10,150 bases of DNA, from assembly GCA_937907525.1 (NCBI GenBank), contig CALCIB010000043.1, forward strand, positions 1-10,150. Reading direction: 5' to 3'. Of this stretch, positions 6,733-10,150 are shown piece by piece. Below the pieces are notes generated by a model. It did not search any database and was not told where the DNA came from. It saw only the letters and a program-made list of their open reading frames with translations. The position numbers and the translations under genes were made by a program. Every line of letters begins with the position of its first letter. The first letter of the stretch is position 1. Origin of the DNA: an uncultured Planctomycetales bacterium. GTDB taxonomy: Bacteria > Planctomycetota > Planctomycetia > Isosphaerales > Isosphaeraceae.

Positions 6733-6850
6733 GGTTCGCGCTCCCAGGCGGCTGGCGACCCGGCTCGGTCGGTCGCTTGGCATCGTAAAGTCACATGGTA
6801 CGGAACCGCCGCGACGCCGTCAACGGGGCGGCGCGGCCGACTTCGGCGGA

Positions 6851-7375
6851 TCAGCGGACGGCCGCCTCGACGGCCTTGAGGAGCTTGGGCGAGTCGCGTT
6901 TGACGGCGCGGTAGGCGAGGGCGGCGTCGACCGCGGCGAGGACGCGGGCGGTCTCGGCGAGCGAGGCGTCGGCCAGTCCGGCGTCCGCCAGCCAGGCCGA
7001 GACCTCCCGCCAGGACCATTTCGGGCCGTCGGCGGCGATCGGCCGGGGGAAGTCGCCCGGCCCTCGCGCGCCGGTGACGAGGTGGTGGACGTACTGACGG
7101 GACTTCCCCAGCCGCGCCGCCATGTCCGCCTGGGCGACCGCGTCCGTCTCCGCGATCCGCTCGACCTCGTACCCCGCCTCGCGGACGTCCGCGATCGCGG
7201 AGAGGACGGCCGCCTGGGCCGACTCCGCTTCGCGACCGAAGGCGATCGAGATTTGCCCGCCGCTATAAGCGACCGTGCCGTCGTCGCAGCCCGCCTCGTA
7301 GAAGGCGTCGGCCATCTCGAACGTCAAATCGTCCCAACGACCCTTGAGGACCAGCGTGAATTCGACCTCGGCCAT
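6851..7375 (-). CDS. Small helix-turn-helix protein (hypothetical regulator)
   Basis: A 174-residue protein. The N-terminal half (1-75) has alternating strand/helix character, 'MAEVEFTLVLKG' then a stretch containing AFYEAGCDDGTV, and looks like a small alpha/beta domain. Residues 76-130 carry an HTH: AQADMAARLGKSRQYVHHLV, then TGARGPGDFPRP and KWSWREVSAWL, the shape of an AlpA/XRE-like DNA-binding domain with a tryptophan-containing wing or last helix. Residues 135-174 are helical. I recall this layout as common in planctomycetes and some other bacteria, usually annotated as hypothetical or as a helix-turn-helix regulator; some relatives have been suggested to be antitoxins. ATG 7375 has GGAG about 8 bases upstream. 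It lies 43 bases after the second carA-like gene and 118 before the preferred purA start, so a role in that run is possible but unproven. Confidence 0.75.
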   Translation of the reverse strand: MAEVEFTLVLKGRWDDLTFEMADAFYEAGCDDGTVAYSGGQISIAFGREAESAQAAVLSAIADVREAGYEVERIAETDAVAQADMAARLGKSRQYVHHLVTGARGPGDFPRPIAADGPKWSWREVSAWLADAGLADASLAETARVLAAVDAALAYRAVKRDSPKLLKAVEAAVR

Positions 7376-7418
7376 GATCGCGCTCCTCGAACCCGTCTTT
7401 GCGTTCCATCATCCTCGC

Positions 7419-8558
7419 TCAGCCGACGGCGGCGCGGAAGTCGTCGAAAACATGCTGGTTGTCGTGGGAGCCGACGGCGGATTCCGGGTGGAACTGGACG
7501 CCGACGATCGGCAACCGCTGGTGGCGAAGCCCTTCGAGCGTGCCGTCGTTGAGGTTGACGTGGCTGGGGGCGACGTCGCCCGGCAGGGTCGACGGGTCGA
7601 TGGCGAAGCCGTGGTTCTGGTTGGTGATCGCGACCTTGCCGGCGGCCAGGTCGCGAACCGGGACGCTGGCGCCGCGATGGCCGAACTTCAGCTTGAGCGT
7701 CCGCGCCCCGAACGCCATCCCCAGAAGCTGACAGCCCAGGCCGACGCCGAGGATCGGCACTCCTCGCGACTCCGCCGCGGCCTTCACCAGCGTTCGGACG
7801 CTCGCCGCGACGTCCCCAAGCGCGGAGGGGTCGCCGGGGCCGTCGGAGAGGAACACGCCGTCGGGCTGGTGTTCCATCACGGCCTCGGGGGCGATCCGAC
7901 CGGAGACGACCGTCACGATCAAGCCGAGATCGACCAACCGCCCCGGCGCGTCCCGCCTCATGCCGAAGTCCAGGACCACCACGCGGGGCCGCTTCTCATC
8001 CTCCGGATCGAGGCGCTCGCCGCCGAGCGGGGCGACGCGGTAGGACCGCGCGGGGCCCGGCGCCCAGACCGTCGCGGCCGCGGGCATGACCTCGCCGGTC
8101 AGGTCGAGCCCGTCCACCCCCCGAGCGTCGCGAGCCCTGGCGATCAGGACGGCGTCGTCCGCCTCGATGCTGGAGACGACCCCTTTCATCGAACCGTGAA
8201 CGCGCAGGTGACGGGCCAGCGCGCGGGCGTCGATCCCGGTCAGACCGACGACGCCGCGATCGGCCAGGTACGCGCTTAGCGACTCCTCCGCGCGACGGTT
8301 GACGCCGCGAGGGGACGCGCCGGGGGCGACGAACCCACGCAGCCAGGGCCGGCGGTCGCCGCGGTCGTCGTCGAAGTCGCCGACGTCGGAGCAGGTCATG
8401 ACCACGATCAAGCCGCGGTTGGCCGGGTCGTCGACGATGCCGCGATGCCCGGTCGTGCTGGTGTTGAAGACGACCTCGCCGTCGGTCTCGCCGCGCGCGC
8501 CGAAGGGACGGCCGACGAACGCCGCGCCGTCCTCGAGCGCCAGTATCGCGACGTCCAT
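7419..8558 (-). CDS. CarA paralogue lacking the catalytic cysteine (glutaminase-dead)
   Basis: Full-length homologue (379 residues) of the small subunit of carbamoyl-phosphate synthetase, in tandem 31 bases behind the intact carA. The CarA-specific N-domain (MDVAILALEDG, then GETDGEVVFNTS) and the class I glutamine amidotransferase domain (about 190-379) are both complete, with no stop or frameshift. The nucleophile elbow reads ILGVGLGCQLLG: G273 (codon at 7740-7742) replaces the catalytic Cys and C276 replaces the following His. H357 and E359 of the triad (VQFHPE) remain. DPSY, holding the glutamine-contacting Ser (Ser47 in E. coli), is DPAN here, and SNGPGDP is SDGPGDP. I infer that it cannot hydrolyse glutamine normally. 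It could be a regulatory or ammonia-dependent partner of CarB, have a new role, or be drifting. ATG 8558 aligns with the start of carA and has GGAG 8 bases upstream; ATG 8564 is an alternative. Confidence 0.85.
   Translation of the reverse strand: MDVAILALEDGAAFVGRPFGARGETDGEVVFNTSTTGHRGIVDDPANRGLIVVMTCSDVGDFDDDRGDRRPWLRGFVAPGASPRGVNRRAEESLSAYLADRGVVGLTGIDARALARHLRVHGSMKGVVSSIEADDAVLIARARDARGVDGLDLTGEVMPAAATVWAPGPARSYRVAPLGGERLDPEDEKRPRVVVLDFGMRRDAPGRLVDLGLIVTVVSGRIAPEAVMEHQPDGVFLSDGPGDPSALGDVAASVRTLVKAAAESRGVPILGVGLGCQLLGMAFGARTLKLKFGHRGASVPVRDLAAGKVAITNQNHGFAIDPSTLPGDVAPSHVNLNDGTLEGLRHQRLPIVGVQFHPESAVGSHDNQHVFDDFRAAVG
7525..7563. repeat. 39-base identical segment shared by the two carA genes (copy in the paralogue)
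   Basis: This segment is identical over 39 bases to 8696-8734. It lies in the region encoding HVNLNDGTLEGLRH near the C-terminus of both proteins. Identity includes all synonymous positions. That points to a fairly recent duplication, local gene conversion or strong constraint. The two segments are direct repeats 1171 bases apart. Confidence 0.8.
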
Positions 8559-8589
8559 CGTCATGGCTCCGTCGAACGTTGCGCCCGCG

Positions 8590-9747
8590 TCAGCCGATGG
8601 CGGCGCGGAAGTCGTCGAAGAGGTACTGGCTGTCGTGGGGGCCGGCGGCGGCCTCGGGGTGGAACTGGACGCCGACGATCGGCAGCCGATTATGCCGAAG
8701 CCCTTCGAGCGTGCCGTCGTTGAGGTTGACGTGGGTCTGGGCGACATCGCCGGGCAGGGTGGCGGGATCGACGGCGAAGCCGTGGTTCTGGGTCGTGATC
8801 TCGACCCTTCCCGTGGCCTCGTTACGCACCGGGTGGTTCGCGCCGCGGTGACCGAACTTGAGCTTGAACGTCCTGGCCCCGAACGCCTGGCCGAGAAGCT
8901 GATGGCCCAGGCAGACGCCGAGGATCGGGATCCCCCGCGACTCCGCGGCGGTCTTGACGAGGGCCCGGACGGTCGCCACCGCGTCGGGCAGCGCCGAGGG
9001 GTCGCCGGGGCCGTTGGAGAGGAACACGCCGTCGGGCTGGTGCTCCATCACGGCTTCCGCCGAACTCCAGCCGGGGACGACCGTGACCCGGACGCCGCAA
9101 TCGACCAGATGCCGCGGCATGTTCCACTTCATGCCGAAGTCCAGGGCCACGACGTGGGGCCGCTTCCCCTCCCCGGGCTGGGGCCGGCCGTGGCCGCCGC
9201 GGCCGGAGGAGTCGAGCTGATACGCGCGGTCGAGTCCCGGCTCCCAGACGGCCGCGGTCTTCGGCATGACCTCGCTGGCCAGGTCGCGGCCGACCAGCCC
9301 CCTACTCTCACGCGCCTTGGCGACCAGGCTTGCGTCGTCCAGATCGACGGTGGAGAGGACCCCCTTCATCGCCCCCTGGACCCGGATCCGCCGGGCCAGC
9401 GCTCGGGTGTCGATCCCCGCCAGGCCGACGACGCCGTTCTCCGCCAGGTACGCCTCCAGCGACTTCTCCGCGCGATGGTTGCTGACGCGGGGGGAGGGCT
9501 CGCGGACGATGAAGCCGCGAATCCAGAGCCTGGGGCTCTCGACGTCCTCGCCGTTGACGCCGTAGTTGCCGATCTCGGTGTAGGTCATGGTCACGATCTG
9601 ACCGTTGTACGACGGGTCGGTGACGATCTCCTGGTAGCCGGTCATGCTGGTGTTGAACACGACCTCGCCGTCGGTCTCGCCCTGCGCCCCGAAGGACCGG
9701 CCCGTGAACACCGTTCCGTCCTCGAGCGCCAGTTTCGCCGTGCCCAT
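8590..9747 (-). CDS. carA: Carbamoyl-phosphate synthase small subunit
   Basis: Glutaminase subunit of carbamoyl-phosphate synthetase: it releases ammonia from glutamine and channels it to CarB for carbamoyl phosphate, the precursor of pyrimidines and arginine. It has 385 residues, normal for the family. The CarA N-domain is recognisable by MGTAKLALEDG and by FNTSMTGYQEI followed by DPSY. The class I amidotransferase domain has SNGPGDP (244-250), the nucleophile elbow GVCLGHQ with C279, QNHGF (320-324) and QFHPE with H363 and E365, so all catalytic residues are present. ATG 9747 has GGGAG 5 bases upstream, and a hairpin lies immediately before that site. A divergent paralogue follows 31 bases downstream. 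No carB lies in the window; it must be elsewhere. Confidence 0.96.
   Translation of the reverse strand: MGTAKLALEDGTVFTGRSFGAQGETDGEVVFNTSMTGYQEIVTDPSYNGQIVTMTYTEIGNYGVNGEDVESPRLWIRGFIVREPSPRVSNHRAEKSLEAYLAENGVVGLAGIDTRALARRIRVQGAMKGVLSTVDLDDASLVAKARESRGLVGRDLASEVMPKTAAVWEPGLDRAYQLDSSGRGGHGRPQPGEGKRPHVVALDFGMKWNMPRHLVDCGVRVTVVPGWSSAEAVMEHQPDGVFLSNGPGDPSALPDAVATVRALVKTAAESRGIPILGVCLGHQLLGQAFGARTFKLKFGHRGANHPVRNEATGRVEITTQNHGFAVDPATLPGDVAQTHVNLNDGTLEGLRHNRLPIVGVQFHPEAAAGPHDSQYLFDDFRAAIG
8696..8734. repeat. 39-base identical segment shared by the two carA genes (copy in carA)
   Basis: Direct-repeat partner of 7525-7563. Together with many shorter matches through both genes it marks a tandem duplication. 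By eye, the last 111 residues of the two proteins match at about 87 positions and the first 60 at about 38. Confidence 0.8.
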
Positions 9748-9758
9748 CGTCGCTCCCG

Positions 9759-9775
9759 GGGCCCGGTTCGGGCCC
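9759..9775 (-). promoter_or_regulatory. Hairpin directly upstream of the carA ribosome site
   Basis: GGGCCCG (9759-9765) and CGGGCCC (9769-9775) form a perfect 7-bp, all G-C stem with a 3-base loop. In the carA transcript it would end 1 base before the GGGAG ribosome site. It could limit ribosome access or stabilise the 5' end. No terminator-like T-run follows, so it is not an attenuator of the usual kind. Confidence 0.45.
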
Positions 9776-9783
9776 TCGCTCCC

Positions 9784-9818
9784 AGATCGTCAACGGTCCT
9801 TGCAAATCCCCACGATCT
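9784..9818. promoter_or_regulatory. Inverted repeat AGATCGT / ACGATCT upstream of carA
   Basis: Perfect 7-base arms at 9784-9790 and 9812-9818 are separated by 21 bases, so the arm centres lie 28 bases apart. They lie 37-71 bases upstream of the carA start. This could be a protein-binding site in the carA control region. The length is modest for DNA this G+C-rich and chance is possible. Confidence 0.3.
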
Positions 9819-9951
9819 TACGCGAGCGGGGATTCGGCCGTCGAGGCGATTCGCGCCGGCCCTCGCGAACGAGGCGGGAAAGAGGGGACTTCGCGCGATC
9901 GTGACGACGCGGAAGGCCTGAACGTCACGGATTCGGGAGAGACGAATACAT

Positions 9952-10001
9952 CTTCCCCCCTCGCGGGGGAAGACAGACCGCGAAGCGGTCAGATGAGGGG
10001 G
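9952..10001 (-). repeat. Dispersed two-hairpin repeat, copy 2 (inverted)
   Basis: Read on the minus strand, this has the same order as copy 1: C-run, CTCATC, short hairpin, then the CTTCCCCC / GGGGGAAG hairpin. The short stem is GACCGC (9976-9981) with GCGGTC (9985-9990), whereas copy 1 has GGCCC with GGGCC. The base pairs differ but the stem is kept. The element is inverted relative to copy 1, so the two full copies flank the whole gene block from phoH to carA. Confidence 0.75.
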
Positions 10002-10017
10002 ACGACACGCGAGAAAG

Positions 10018-10065
10018 CCGTTGGGATTCGCGAAGGCCCGCCCACGCGACGTGAAAATCCCACGG
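10018..10065. repeat. Bulged inverted repeat between repeat copies 2 and 3
   Basis: CCGTTGGGATT (10018-10028) pairs with AATCCCACGG (10056-10065), leaving one base unpaired and a 27-base loop. It lies in the spacer between the two repeat copies and has no obvious coding or promoter context. Its meaning is unknown. Confidence 0.35.
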
Positions 10066-10078
10066 TCGTCTGGCGCGT

Positions 10079-10098
10079 CCCCCCCTCATCCGGCCCTT
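10079..10098 (+). repeat. Dispersed repeat, truncated copy 3
   Basis: Bases 10079-10098 are identical to bases 2-21 of copy 1 (the C-run, CTCATCC, then GGCCCTT). After that the sequence diverges, within the short hairpin loop, and the second hairpin is missing. It is a partial or degraded copy in the same orientation as copy 1. Confidence 0.7.
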
Positions 10099-10150
10099 GG
10101 AACGCTGCCGAAATAACTTCCGGGAATCCTCCGGGGTCGACTCGCGTGGC

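Larger units (their letters stand above)
9748..10150. other. Intergenic region upstream of carA
   Basis: No gene is supported in these 403 bases. From carA outward they hold a ribosome site (9757-9753), a 7-bp hairpin (9759-9775), an inverted repeat with AGATCGT arms (9784-9818), an inverted copy of the dispersed repeat (9952-10001), a bulged inverted repeat (10018-10065) and a truncated repeat copy (10079-10098). I could not find a convincing carA promoter. On the minus strand TAAGAT near 9820 is a possible -10 but has no good -35 partner. Confidence 0.7.

Noticed and set aside
7419..8558. Calling the second carA-like gene a pseudogene
   Set aside because: The frame, start, ribosome site and most conserved residues are intact. 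Only particular functional positions are changed, so a pseudoenzyme fits better than decay on present evidence.
8559..8747. N-terminal extension of the carA paralogue up to 8747
   Set aside because: The extra 63 residues are a Ser/Thr/Pro shadow of the end of the upstream carA. The ATG at 8558 aligns with the carA start and has a ribosome site.
8299..9921. 540-codon open frame on the plus strand, and a similar one at 7344-8279
   Set aside because: Both are antisense to the two carA genes. They resemble each other only because the carA genes are duplicated; no domain or ribosome site supports them.

Overview
The window reads as chromosomal DNA of a G+C-rich planctomycete, probably in or near the Isosphaeraceae. 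That placement is an inference from three things: the base composition, the lineage-flavoured variants of PurA, CdsA and UppS, and a dispersed two-hairpin repeat resembling those common in such genomes. No rRNA or other marker is present to confirm it. I see no tRNA, rRNA, CRISPR array or transposase.

Most of the window is one long minus-strand run. In the direction of transcription it contains carA (8590-9747), a second divergent carA-like gene (7419-8558), a small helix-turn-helix protein (6851-7375), purA (5437-6732), uppS (4566-5390) and cdsA (3589-4497). After a break comes phoH (105-1157). The set covers pyrimidine/arginine precursor supply, AMP synthesis, the undecaprenyl carrier lipid for cell-envelope synthesis, phospholipid precursor synthesis and a PhoH-family ATPase.

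The break between cdsA and phoH holds a compact plus-strand cassette at about 1415-3563. It has a near-consensus sigma70-type promoter (TTGACT, 17 bp, GATAAT) overlapped by a 48-bp nested palindrome. Behind it lie a possible 84-codon leader gene, an XRE-HTH/ImmA-IrrE metallopeptidase fusion and a PIN-domain ribonuclease-like protein. The architecture fits a self-regulated toxin-antitoxin or stress/defence module inserted into a housekeeping neighbourhood.

The most unusual observation is the tandem carA pair. The upstream copy (8590-9747) is a normal glutaminase subunit with nucleophile Cys279. The downstream copy (7419-8558) is full length and in frame. However, its nucleophile codon reads Gly (GVGLGC instead of GVCLGH), and a glutamine-binding serine is also changed (DPSY to DPAN), while the His and Glu of the triad remain. 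It looks like a glutaminase-dead paralogue rather than a decayed pseudogene.

Both ends of the window carry copies of one dispersed repeat (1-52; 9952-10001 inverted; a truncated copy at 10079-10098). One of its stems differs between the two full copies by paired, base-pair-preserving changes.
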